From the NCBI GenBank assembly GCA_964472565.1, contig CAYYNB010000067.1, forward strand, positions 1 to 30,136: a DNA stretch of 30,136 bases, read 5' to 3'. A program made the translations under genes and the position numbers. Below the pieces are notes generated by a model. The model made no database searches and was not told where the DNA came from. It saw only the letters and a program-made list of their open reading frames with translations. The first letter of the stretch is position 1. Every line of letters begins with the position of its first letter. The stretch comes from DATAMF01 sp964472565 (GTDB lineage: Bacteria > Chloroflexota > Anaerolineae > Aggregatilineales > Aggregatilineaceae). Below, piece by piece: positions 1 to 6,726 of the stretch.

Positions 1-1
1 G

Positions 2-169
2 CTGTTGTGGATTACGGTGCTGGTGTGCGGGTATTACACGGTGGGGACTCTCGTGGCGCAAACATCCGGGATGGATGCCCGGATGCGCACCATGTTAGCC
101 CCGCTGATGGCGGCGGCGCTGGTCTACGGCGTGATCACCTTCAGGACTCGGCGGCGGGGCGCGGCCTGA
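2..169 (+). CDS. C-terminal end of a membrane protein (partial)
   Basis: The reading frame is open from the window edge to a TGA at 167-169 and encodes 55 residues. Two hydrophobic stretches are visible, roughly residues 1-19 and 31-47, followed by an Arg-rich tail (FRTRRRGAA) that looks like a cytoplasmic end under the positive-inside rule. The start lies outside the window and the family cannot be identified from this piece. It converges with the sugar-dehydrogenase-like gene, and the two coding ends overlap by 29 bases. The neighbouring frame is also open here, but its product is not hydrophobic and lacks any recognisable pattern. Confidence 0.55.
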   Translation: MLWITVLVCGYYTVGTLVAQTSGMDARMRTMLAPLMAAALVYGVITFRTRRRGAA

Positions 170-1298
170 AGCGGAAAATACGCCCCTCCTGCACCGACAG
201 ATAAATCCAGCCGTCGGCGCTGATGGCAAGATCGGACGGACGGTAGGGGTAAAAGCCGCGTCCTGACAGCGAATAACCTGCGAGGTCGGGCACGGGTTCC
301 GGCGGCGCGGAGGTGGGCGCGATAGGATCGGTTTGACCATTGGGCGCGCCGTCTGTAAAGCCGACGGTGGTTAACAGATAGCCGCTCGGCTCCACGCGAT
401 TCCAGGAGCCAGCCAGCGCTACGACCAGATCATCCTGCCACATGGGGAAGGCGTCGCTGGGATAAAAGGCGATGCTGGAAATGTTGCTCTGTGACGGAAA
501 CGTGAAGCGGGGCAGGGTGGTAGCTGCGCCGCCGGGATCGGAGGCCGGAAACCCGTAATCTGCCCCCGGCTCGAATCGATTCAACTCATCCGGCGGACCG
601 TCTAAGCCCGTGCCGGATGGCATAATGCCCTGATCCGCGATCCACAATTCCCCAGTGGTGGGGTTCCAGTCAAAATCGGCGGGATACCGTAAGCCGGTGG
701 CCTCGAAACGCTCGTCTGTGCCATCCAGCGCATAACTGAGCAGCGTGCCCCGCCGGGGATCGGTGGGTGTGCAGGCGTTGCAGCCCGCGCTGACGCCGAC
801 ATACAGCCGGTTATCCGGCCCGATGCCGATGCCCGCAATGGGCAGATCGGAGATCAGAAGGGTGGGATCAGCGGCGGGATCGTCCAGCCGGAACACGCCG
901 TTCATCGAGGCGATATAGAGCGCGTTCGCATGCAGCACCAGGCGGGTGGGCCGCGTCAGGCCGTCCGCGTACAGGGTGGGATCGTCCATGTAACCGTCGC
1001 CGTCCGCATCCTGCATCTGCCAGATTTCACCAAATGCCGGGCGCACAAAATAGAGCGTGCCGTCCGGCGCAAACGCGAGGCCATCCAGGGCGGGGATCGC
1101 TTCGGGCGGGGTCACATGGTCGTAGACCACCTCGACACAGACTTCAAAGATGTTGTGATACGGTCCCCAGTAGATGTGCTGGCAGGGCGGCCCGGCGGCT
1201 TGGAGCAAGGTCAACGGGCGGGTAGGGGATGCCTGGGGCGTCTCGTTGGCGCAGGCGGACAGCAGCAGGACGATCAATACAATCGAAACACGTCGCAT
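141..1298 (-). CDS. Lipoprotein, glucose/sorbosone dehydrogenase-like beta-propeller
   Basis: The 385-residue product starts with a lipoprotein signal (MRRVSIVLIVLLLSAC) whose lipobox LSAC points to lipidation at Cys16, so the protein is probably anchored outside the cytoplasmic membrane. The rest resembles the PQQ-dependent soluble glucose dehydrogenase/sorbosone dehydrogenase beta-propeller family. Propeller-type repeats such as LAFAPDGTLYF and IGIGPDNRLYVGV are present, and so is the characteristic DELNRFEPGADYGFP region. The family oxidises sugars in the periplasm, but many members have no proven substrate and PQQ binding cannot be confirmed here. It lies 5 bases downstream of the PhzF gene on the same strand, so they are probably co-transcribed. 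The ATG at 1298 is required to include the signal peptide. Confidence 0.85.
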   Translation of the reverse strand: MRRVSIVLIVLLLSACANETPQASPTRPLTLLQAAGPPCQHIYWGPYHNIFEVCVEVVYDHVTPPEAIPALDGLAFAPDGTLYFVRPAFGEIWQMQDADGDGYMDDPTLYADGLTRPTRLVLHANALYIASMNGVFRLDDPAADPTLLISDLPIAGIGIGPDNRLYVGVSAGCNACTPTDPRRGTLLSYALDGTDERFEATGLRYPADFDWNPTTGELWIADQGIMPSGTGLDGPPDELNRFEPGADYGFPASDPGGAATTLPRFTFPSQSNISSIAFYPSDAFPMWQDDLVVALAGSWNRVEPSGYLLTTVGFTDGAPNGQTDPIAPTSAPPEPVPDLAGYSLSGRGFYPYRPSDLAISADGWIYLSVQEGRIFRFRPRPAAES

Positions 1299-1303
1299 GA
1301 TAA

Positions 1304-2248
1304 TTACCAGCGCAGCACCGCTTCGATCACCGGCACGACTTCACCGCCCACGCGCACCATTTCCAGCGCGCCCGGCGTACCATCGACTTCGATCTGGATG
1401 CGGCTGGGGCGTCCCATTTCGATGCCCTGCTCCGATAAAATATGGGTGGTGGGCGGGGTGGCAGGCACGACGCGATATTCGACCAGATACGCGCCCAGGC
1501 CGCCGCTGGCGCTGCCGGTGGCCGGGTCTTCGGGGACGCCAATCGTCGGGGCGAACAGGCGCGTGTGGACGTTCGCCTGCGGATCGACGGTTTCGGTACA
1601 GAGCACCATGATCGTATGCAGGAACTTGTCCACCGGATCGAGTTCGCAGCAGACCGCATCGATCAGCGCGGCGTCCTGGTGGGCGGGCAGCAGCGTTTCG
1701 ACATCCTTAAGCGAGCGCACCGGGACAAAAAGCTGCTTCATGCCGGTTGATACCACCTGCACGGGCAGCCCGGTTTCCAAAACTGCTTCCAGGGGCAGGC
1801 CCAGGCCGCGCGCCAACCGCTCGACCTGATCGGGGGTGGCGATGTCGTAAAAGGCGGGTTTCTGGTGATCCATCACGACGAAACGCACCGCGCCGTGTTC
1901 GACGTGGAGATGCGCAGCGCGCACCCCGACCCCAAGCTGAAATTTGACAGTGGTGATCGGTTCATGCAGCGCGACGCGGCCCAGGTGCGCCAGCAGCCAG
2001 TGGGTGCCCACGACAGGATGCCCGGCAAAGGGCAGTTCGGCCTGCGGGGTGAAAATGCGGACCTTAAAATCGGCATCGGGCGTGTCGGGCGGGAAAACGA
2101 ATGTCGTTTCGGATAGATTCATTTCGCGGGCAATCGCCTGCATCCGGGGTTTTTCCAGCCCCGTCGCATCAGGAAAGACGGCCAATGGATTGCCGCCAAA
2201 AGCCTGATCGGTGAAAACATCGACTTGATAAAATGGGTATTGTGGCAT
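1304..2248 (-). CDS. PhzF family isomerase/epimerase-like protein
   Basis: This is a 314-residue member of the PhzF/YddE family, which has the diaminopimelate-epimerase fold. The N-terminus is typical (YQVDVFTDQAFGGNPLAVF), and the active-site segment NLSETTF places the family's catalytic glutamate at about Glu47. The motif RIFTPQAELPFAGHPVVGT follows, and near the C-terminus comes DPATGSASGGL, which closes the second half-site. PhzF itself isomerises a phenazine precursor, but no other phenazine gene is present, so the substrate is unknown and a generic isomerase role is more likely. The start ATG at 2248 has a good GGAGG 8 bases upstream. A promoter with TTGACC and TATACT lies just upstream, making this the first gene of the operon with the lipoprotein dehydrogenase. 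Confidence 0.93.
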   Translation of the reverse strand: MPQYPFYQVDVFTDQAFGGNPLAVFPDATGLEKPRMQAIAREMNLSETTFVFPPDTPDADFKVRIFTPQAELPFAGHPVVGTHWLLAHLGRVALHEPITTVKFQLGVGVRAAHLHVEHGAVRFVVMDHQKPAFYDIATPDQVERLARGLGLPLEAVLETGLPVQVVSTGMKQLFVPVRSLKDVETLLPAHQDAALIDAVCCELDPVDKFLHTIMVLCTETVDPQANVHTRLFAPTIGVPEDPATGSASGGLGAYLVEYRVVPATPPTTHILSEQGIEMGRPSRIQIEVDGTPGALEMVRVGGEVVPVIEAVLRW

Positions 2249-2250
2249 AT

Positions 2251-2284
2251 GCTTGCCCTCCGTCGCTAAGTATAGCGGGCAAGC
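2251..2284. repeat. Nested inverted repeat in the divergent intergenic region
   Basis: Outer arms GCTTGCCC (2251-2258) and GGGCAAGC (2277-2284) are perfect complements. Inner arms CGCTA (2264-2268) and TAGCG (2273-2277) flank AGTA. The dyad covers the -10 element and transcript leader of the PhzF promoter, so it could be an operator or a leader hairpin. Confidence 0.5.
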
Positions 2285-2296
2285 TTATTCGGTCAA
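2269..2296 (-). promoter_or_regulatory. Sigma-70-type promoter for the PhzF operon
   Basis: On the minus strand TTGACC (2296-2291) and TATACT (2274-2269) are separated by 16 bases and lie about 20 bases upstream of the PhzF start codon. The match to the -35/-10 consensus is good. The region is only 62 bases wide and also serves the divergent membrane-protein gene at 2311. Confidence 0.6.
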
Positions 2297-2310
2297 ATCC
2301 TTGAGGTGGT

Positions 2311-3393
2311 ATGCGGAAATATCGACGGCAAGTGGTGGCCGGGCTGGTGTTCATCGCGCTGGCGCTGATCGGCGTGGTGGTGATCACCGGGGCGGACCAA
2401 CTGGTTGAGACACTCAAAACGTTCCCGGCGTGGTTATTTCTGCCGGTGCTGCTGTTGAAATTTTTGAACTGGACGCTGCGTTATTTTGAATGGCGCTATT
2501 ATCTGGGCGTGATCGGCGTGAAGACGAAACGCGGCCCGGTGGAATCGTCACCGGAAAACCCGGTCGTCCGCGAGCGGGACAGCGCGGTGTTGTGGCTGGC
2601 GGGGATGTCGCTGTCGATCAGCCCCGGTAAAGTCGCCGAAGTCTTAAAGCCGGTGGTGCTCAAAAACATGACCGGGGTGGAAATCTCGCGCACGCTGCCC
2701 GTGATTCTGATGGAGCGGCTGGTGGACGGGATGGCGGTGATTCTGCTGGCGGCGGGCGGCATGTTTTTCGCGGCGGATAACCTGAAAACGGGCGATCTGT
2801 CGGCGGGGCAGGTGCGCACGGTGTTAGCCATCACGACAGCGGCCATGCTGCTGCTGATTCTGATCGTGCAGTACCGCCCGCTGTCGCTGTGGCTGCTGGA
2901 ACAGTCGAAGGGCTGGCCGTTGATCCGGCGCTTGTATGAGCCGCTGCACAAGCTGTATGATTCGACGTATGAACTGCTGCGGCTGCGCAACCTGATCATC
3001 CCGCTGCTGCTGGGGGGCGGTGCGTATTTTCTGGACAGCATCGGGTTTTATATCCTGCTGCGGGGGTTGGGCGCGGACGGCTCGTGGACGCTGCTGGCGC
3101 AGACGACGTTTATTCTGGGCTTTTCGGTGATCATCGCGGCGCTGTCGGCCATGCCGGGCGGGGCAGGCGGGCGCGAACTGACTATCGGCGCGCTGCTGTC
3201 GGGCGTGGCGGGATTGTCAAAGGCCGACGAGGGCACGGCCACGTTTTTGATCACCCTGTTCCAACTGTGGGTGGGCGTGCTGGTCGGCCTGATGATGATC
3301 GCCATCTTCCGCCGGATTTTGTTCCCGCCGTCGCTCGAAGCGGAGATCGCCGCATTGGAGCAGCAGCCGCCGGTACGCTCCAACGCGCTTTGA
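2311..3393 (+). CDS. Lysylphosphatidylglycerol synthase TM-region family (UPF0104-like) membrane protein
   Basis: The product has 360 residues and many hydrophobic segments, beginning at about residues 9-27 and 38-52. The segment WLAGMSLSISPGKVAEVLKP followed by TLPVILMERLVDG is the signature of the LPG_synthase_TM family (flippase-like domain of MprF and UPF0104 proteins). SAMPGGAGGRELTIGALL near residue 280 is the second conserved block. The soluble aminoacyltransferase half of MprF is absent, as in most stand-alone members, so lipid or glycan-lipid flipping is possible but unproven. The start ATG follows GAGGTGGT closely. The propeller gene begins 33 bases after its stop, probably in the same transcript. 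Confidence 0.88.
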   Translation: MRKYRRQVVAGLVFIALALIGVVVITGADQLVETLKTFPAWLFLPVLLLKFLNWTLRYFEWRYYLGVIGVKTKRGPVESSPENPVVRERDSAVLWLAGMSLSISPGKVAEVLKPVVLKNMTGVEISRTLPVILMERLVDGMAVILLAAGGMFFAADNLKTGDLSAGQVRTVLAITTAAMLLLILIVQYRPLSLWLLEQSKGWPLIRRLYEPLHKLYDSTYELLRLRNLIIPLLLGGGAYFLDSIGFYILLRGLGADGSWTLLAQTTFILGFSVIIAALSAMPGGAGGRELTIGALLSGVAGLSKADEGTATFLITLFQLWVGVLVGLMMIAIFRRILFPPSLEAEIAALEQQPPVRSNAL

Positions 3394-3426
3394 TCGGTTG
3401 GTGACGTAGCAAAGGAGAGATCGGTC

Positions 3427-4386
3427 ATGGGGGCTGCAAAAATGTCGATGGTGTTGGTGGTGCTGGGCTTGTTTTTGAGCGGGGGGGCTGGCGATCAGAT
3501 TGAGGCGCAGAGCGACAGCACGCCCCACGAGATCGCGTTCATCTCCTGCCCCAGGGACTATAATCCGGTAGGCGATATTTACCTGTATGACCTGGATCAC
3601 GACAGCACCCGCCGCCTGACCGATACCCCGGCGCATTATTCCGGTTTATCCTGGTCGCCGGACGGCACCCAGCTTTTGTTTGCGTCGGATGAGACGGGCG
3701 ACTATATGATCTATGTGATGGATGTCGCGGACGAGAGCATCCGGTCCCTGATCGCCGGTGTTTCCCCGGCATGGTCCCCGGATGGCACCCGGATCGCCTA
3801 TGGCGTGGCGATCTCAGGTGAGCACGAACAGGGAACCCGGTATGCTCTCTACGTCATGAATGCCGATACCACCGATCAGCGGCGCATCACGCCGGACGAA
3901 TTTGTCGCGGCGGGCCGTCCGGTCTGGACCCCCGACGCGCAGCAGATTGTTTTTGCGGCGCGGCGCGGCAGCGATGGGTACGTCGATCTTTACAGCGTGG
4001 ACCTGGACACGGACACGCTGACACAGTTGACGTTTACAACCACCCTCATCGAAGGCCGTCCCACTTTCGCCCCGGATGGGGAGTATCTCGCGTTTGGCAC
4101 CGATGACGGCGTGAATATGGTGATCTATAAGATGCGCATGGATGGATCGGGCCTGACGCTGCTGACCGCAATCGAGAATGGGGTGCGCAAATATGCTCCC
4201 GCGTGGTCGCCGGATGGCAGCATCATCGTGTACCAGATGCAGTATGCCTTTCAGCCGCAGCCCGGTGAACATGACGGAATCTATATCATGCAGGCGGATG
4301 GCCGCAACCCCCGCCTGATCTTCGAAAACGGATGCGCTCCTGCCTGGCGTCCGGTGCCGGTTACTGGGGCGGACGCTGAAGCGTAG
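3427..4386 (+). CDS. Secreted PD40/TolB-like beta-propeller protein
   Basis: The 319-residue product has a short N-terminal signal peptide (a hydrophobic run MSMVLVVLGLFLSGGAG). It is followed by about five WD40-like PD40 repeats, recognisable as LSWSPDGTQLLFAS, PAWSPDGTRIAYGV, PVWTPDAQQIVFAA, PTFAPDGEYLAFGT and PAWSPDGSIIVYQM. Such propellers resemble the C-terminal half of TolB and usually mediate protein or ligand binding outside the cytoplasm; no catalytic residue is evident. The start has a strong AAAGGAGAG 7 bases upstream. The gene probably forms an operon with the upstream LPG-synthase-like gene. Its 3' end overlaps the convergent DM13 gene by 26 bases. Confidence 0.88.
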   Translation: MGAAKMSMVLVVLGLFLSGGAGDQIEAQSDSTPHEIAFISCPRDYNPVGDIYLYDLDHDSTRRLTDTPAHYSGLSWSPDGTQLLFASDETGDYMIYVMDVADESIRSLIAGVSPAWSPDGTRIAYGVAISGEHEQGTRYALYVMNADTTDQRRITPDEFVAAGRPVWTPDAQQIVFAARRGSDGYVDLYSVDLDTDTLTQLTFTTTLIEGRPTFAPDGEYLAFGTDDGVNMVIYKMRMDGSGLTLLTAIENGVRKYAPAWSPDGSIIVYQMQYAFQPQPGEHDGIYIMQADGRNPRLIFENGCAPAWRPVPVTGADAEA

Positions 4387-5014
4387 CAAAACCGAATACC
4401 GTATGGTATTCCGTCGAGTACAAGACCAGACTGCCGCCGTCATAGTTATCCACGTTGAAGGCGGGCACACCCTCCACCACGTAATTCTGGTTGCCGCGAT
4501 TGCCGCGTAAGCCCCAGCGCGGCACCTCTTCCATATTCAGGGCGGTCTGGCCGAGTTCCTCCTCGGTGGTGGGGGCAGGTTCGCGCGAGAACAGCAGCTG
4601 AAGGCCGGGGCCGTTGACCGTATCAAATTCTTCGAGGCGCACCGCCGTGCCGCCATCGGCCAGGCGGTAGACAAACACGTTGCCATGCACCGCATAGATC
4701 GCGCCCAGCCCACTGAAGGTTCCGGTCAGCAAAAGTTCCGAATAATCCGGCGGGAGTTCGTCGATCATCACGGGTTCTTCGAGGCGCGCCTCGACAAAGG
4801 CTTGCGCTTGCTGCGGCTCGTCCGCGTACAATTCCAGGTAAATATCCTGTTCTTCGGCGGATAAGTCGGTGTAAAACGCATCAGGGAAGGGGCGGATTTC
4901 CTGTTCCTCTTCCAGATAGTCCGAGAGCGGATCGAGCCAAAACGGTGATACCAGCAGCGCAATGACGATCAGCGCTCCAATGGCGAGCAGGCCCCAGGCC
5001 GGGCGTGTATTCAT
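4361..5014 (-). CDS. Membrane-anchored DM13-domain protein
   Basis: The product has 217 residues. A single hydrophobic segment at about residues 6-25 anchors it. An acidic linker follows, then a DM13 domain from about residue 98 to 215: GTFSGLGAIYAVHGNVFVY, a GPGLQLLFS block, LRGNRGNQNYVVEG and a final VFGFATLQ. DM13 domains are proposed redox or electron-transfer modules of secreted proteins. The family usually has a cysteine in the penultimate strand; here that stretch reads LVLYSTEYHTVFG, with Ser in its place. The frame stays open 91 codons further upstream, but the ATG at 5014 has AAAGG 6 bases before it and gives a sensible membrane anchor, so I use that start. Confidence 0.82.
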   Translation of the reverse strand: MNTRPAWGLLAIGALIVIALLVSPFWLDPLSDYLEEEQEIRPFPDAFYTDLSAEEQDIYLELYADEPQQAQAFVEARLEEPVMIDELPPDYSELLLTGTFSGLGAIYAVHGNVFVYRLADGGTAVRLEEFDTVNGPGLQLLFSREPAPTTEEELGQTALNMEEVPRWGLRGNRGNQNYVVEGVPAFNVDNYDGGSLVLYSTEYHTVFGFATLQRPPQ

Positions 5015-5083
5015 GCTAAACCTTTCCAGTGCGATGTCACACGCCTGATGATAACGAAAGTGCGGCGTTTGGGGTAGGGGCGT

Positions 5084-5112
5084 TTGACGAGCTAGAACGG
5101 CTGTGCTAAAAT
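5084..5112 (+). promoter_or_regulatory. Sigma-70-type promoter for the AlkX/YcaQ gene
   Basis: TTGACG (5084-5089) and TAAAAT (5107-5112) are separated by 17 bases. The expected transcription start, near 5119, lies about 30 bases before the ATG at 5149. It is one of the best consensus matches in the window. Confidence 0.65.
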
Positions 5113-5148
5113 AGTTATTTCTCGTCTGCCAACCCTTGAGAGCCGACC

Positions 5149-6366
5149 ATGAGCCAATTTCCCCTGTCCGCTGTGCGCGCCACTGCACTCTACGCGCAAG
5201 GACTGCACACCACCCAAACCGACGATCCCACGCCGGAGCGCATCTACCAGCTTGTGCAGCAGCTTGGCTGCGTGCAGATCGACACACTGCATCTCGTGCG
5301 GCGCAGCCAGTATCTGGTGTTGTGGAGCCGCCTGGGGACGTATGATCCCGCCAATTTTGACCGGCTGATCTACCAGGATCGGCTGTTGTTTGAATACTGG
5401 ATGCACGCGGCGTGTATCATCCCGCTGACCGAATACCGCTATCTGATGCATAAAATGAAGGCGAACGGCGACTGGTGGTGGGGCTGGGCGGACCAGCCCG
5501 ATAACCGCCCGGTGGTTGAGCAGGTGCGCGTACGCGTCCAGCAGGAAGGGGCCTTACGCGCGGCGGATTTTGAATATAAACGCGAAACAAAAGGGACATG
5601 GTGGGACTGGAAACCGGCCAAACGCGCTTTGGAGCACCTGTATAACGCGGGCGAACTGATGATTGCCAACCGGATCAATTTTCAGCGCGTGTATGATCTG
5701 CGGGAGCGCGTGCTGCCCGATTGGGTGGATCGGAATGAGCCGGACATCGACACGGCGCGGCGGCATCTGGTCGAACTGGCGGCGCGGGCGTTGGGCATCT
5801 GTCACCCGGCGCAGTTGGCCGATTATACCCACATGAAACGCGGCGAAGCGGCCCCGGCGGTCAAAACGCTGATCGCGGATGGCACGCTGGTCGAGGTGGA
5901 AGGCGAACTCGCCAACGGGAACACCGCCGCGCTTGTCGTTCACCGCGACACGCTGCCGATCCTCGAACGAGCGGCGGATGGCGCGATCCGGGCGGAGCGG
6001 ACCACGTTTCTCAGTCCGTTTGACAGCCTGTGGTGGGCGCAAAAACGCGACGAACAATTCTGGAACTTTATGCAGCGGCTGGAAGCCTATAAGCCGGAGC
6101 CACAGCGCATCTGGGGCTATTTCTGTCTGGCGATTCTGTGGCGCGATCAACTGGTGGGGCGGTTTGATCCTAAGCTGGAGCGCAAAACGAACACGCTGCG
6201 CCTCAAAGCGATCTACCTGGAACCGGGGATCGCGCCGAGTGATGAACTGGTGGCGGATGTGGCGGGCGCGCTGCGCGATTTTATGCGCTTCCACGACGCG
6301 CAGCACCTGATCATCGAGCGCAGTGATCCGGCGGAGTTGGGGGATCGGCTGCTGGCGGCGGTGTGA
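5149..6366 (+). CDS. AlkX/YcaQ-type winged-helix DNA glycosylase (HTH_42 family)
   Basis: This 405-residue protein belongs to the HTH_42 (formerly DUF1006) family of winged-helix glycosylases, which excise bulky alkyl adducts and unhook DNA interstrand crosslinks. The signature near the N-terminus reads VQIDTLHLVRRSQYLVLWSR. It contains a Q-I-D triad at residues 43-45, which matches the Q-phi-D catalytic motif of E. coli YcaQ (AlkX) rather than the Q-phi-Q of Streptomyces AlkZ. The C-terminal block FLSPFDSLWWAQKR and the GRFDPKLER segment are also typical. It has its own promoter. A short HicB-like ORF follows 2 bases after the stop. Together with the Ada-AlkA/Ogt operon it suggests substantial alkylation-repair capacity. 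Confidence 0.9.
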   Translation: MSQFPLSAVRATALYAQGLHTTQTDDPTPERIYQLVQQLGCVQIDTLHLVRRSQYLVLWSRLGTYDPANFDRLIYQDRLLFEYWMHAACIIPLTEYRYLMHKMKANGDWWWGWADQPDNRPVVEQVRVRVQQEGALRAADFEYKRETKGTWWDWKPAKRALEHLYNAGELMIANRINFQRVYDLRERVLPDWVDRNEPDIDTARRHLVELAARALGICHPAQLADYTHMKRGEAAPAVKTLIADGTLVEVEGELANGNTAALVVHRDTLPILERAADGAIRAERTTFLSPFDSLWWAQKRDEQFWNFMQRLEAYKPEPQRIWGYFCLAILWRDQLVGRFDPKLERKTNTLRLKAIYLEPGIAPSDELVADVAGALRDFMRFHDAQHLIIERSDPAELGDRLLAAV

Positions 6367-6368
6367 TT

Positions 6369-6536
6369 ATGCGTTATGTGCCGGATTTGCCGGGGTGTAT
6401 CGCTACGGGACGCACCATCGCGGAAACGGAAAACGCGATTCGTGAGGCAATCCAACTGCATCTGGACGGGCTGCGCGAGGATGGCCTGCCGATCCCTGAG
6501 CCGCACACCCAAGTCAGTTTTGTGGAAGCATCATAA
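6369..6536 (+). CDS. Short HicB-like antitoxin fragment (55 aa), orphan
   Basis: The frame encodes YVPDLPGCIATGRTIAETE and then EAIQLHLDGLREDGLPIPEP, which is the core of the HicB antitoxin-like fold. Full HicB-like proteins carry about 15-20 more residues (a first beta-strand) before the YVPDLPGC motif; here the ORF begins at the Met directly before it, and no in-frame upstream extension with that strand is visible. No HicA toxin lies on either side. It begins 2 bases after the AlkX stop without a clear Shine-Dalgarno. It is either a 5'-truncated remnant or a minimal orphan domain. Its last codons lie inside the direct repeat that bounds the neighbouring island. Confidence 0.6.
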   Translation: MRYVPDLPGCIATGRTIAETENAIREAIQLHLDGLREDGLPIPEPHTQVSFVEAS

Positions 6537-6553
6537 GGGGGCACTTTGCCCTC
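6537..6553. terminator. Hairpin, duplicate of the CMD terminator-like stem
   Basis: GGGGGCA (6537-6543) and TGCCCTC (6547-6553) form a 7-bp stem with one G-T pair around CTT, directly after the HicB-like stop codon. It corresponds to the hairpin at 8219-8235 within the duplicated segment. There is no T-tract, so it is at best a weak terminator. Confidence 0.4.
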
Positions 6554-6565
6554 ATTGGATTGCAC

Positions 6566-6628
6566 TCACTCCGCTAACACCGCCAGATACGCCAATTCTT
6601 CCGTCTTTTTGTCCAGGGCGCTTGCCTG
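6566..6628 (-). pseudogene. Carboxymuconolactone decarboxylase gene remnant
   Basis: On the minus strand this stretch reads QASALDKKTEELAYLAVLA and then Glu-stop. The first part is identical in sequence to residues of the intact CMD protein encoded at 8248-8556. A 159-base deletion removes the central and C-terminal part of the domain, including the helix with the ESGVPFH motif, and the upstream part of the gene is replaced by RHS-like sequence. It has no start codon in frame and is not expected to make a functional protein. Confidence 0.75.
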
Positions 6629-6721
6629 TGTAGCGATAGGGATCGCGCCTGCCGCACCGGTCAACGCGCGGATGCTGCCCAGCGCATCGGTGAGGTAATA
6701 ACCCGTTGTGCCGCCGCGTGT
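6629..6721 (-). pseudogene. RHS repeat-protein core fragment
   Basis: On the minus strand one frame encodes TRGGTTGYYLTDALGSIRAL followed by TGAAGA. This is the YYLTDxLGSxRxLTDxxG motif that ends the beta-cage of RHS/YD-repeat proteins. The next frame encodes DPYRYTGKR, which matches the following conserved RHS core motif (NPYRYTGxR). The intervening segment normally present between these motifs is missing, so an internal deletion with a frameshift is the simplest reading. The fragment has no start, follows the SUKH gene stop by 5 bases and runs straight into the CMD remnant. It is a non-functional relic of an RHS toxin gene or of an orphan RHS cassette. Confidence 0.65.
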
Positions 6722-6726
6722 TTACT

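Larger units (their letters stand above)
6527..6628. repeat. Left copy of the island-flanking direct repeat (decayed CMD 3' end)
   Basis: Bases 6527-6572 match 8209-8254 at 42 of 46 positions. Bases 6573-6628 match 8414-8469 at 50 of 56. Relative to the right copy, 159 bases (8255-8413) are missing. The left copy therefore contains the end of the CMD gene with an internal deletion, in the same orientation as the intact gene. Confidence 0.85.

Noticed and set aside
930..1829. A 299-codon open frame on the plus strand, antisense to the lipoprotein and PhzF genes
   Set aside because: Its translation has no recognisable pattern, while both minus-strand genes are clear family members. Long antisense frames are common in GC-rich DNA.
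5015..5287. N-terminal extension of the DM13 protein to 308 residues
   Set aside because: The added part would overlap the AlkX start and promoter, is not hydrophobic, and would bury the natural membrane anchor; the ATG at 5014 has a ribosome binding site.
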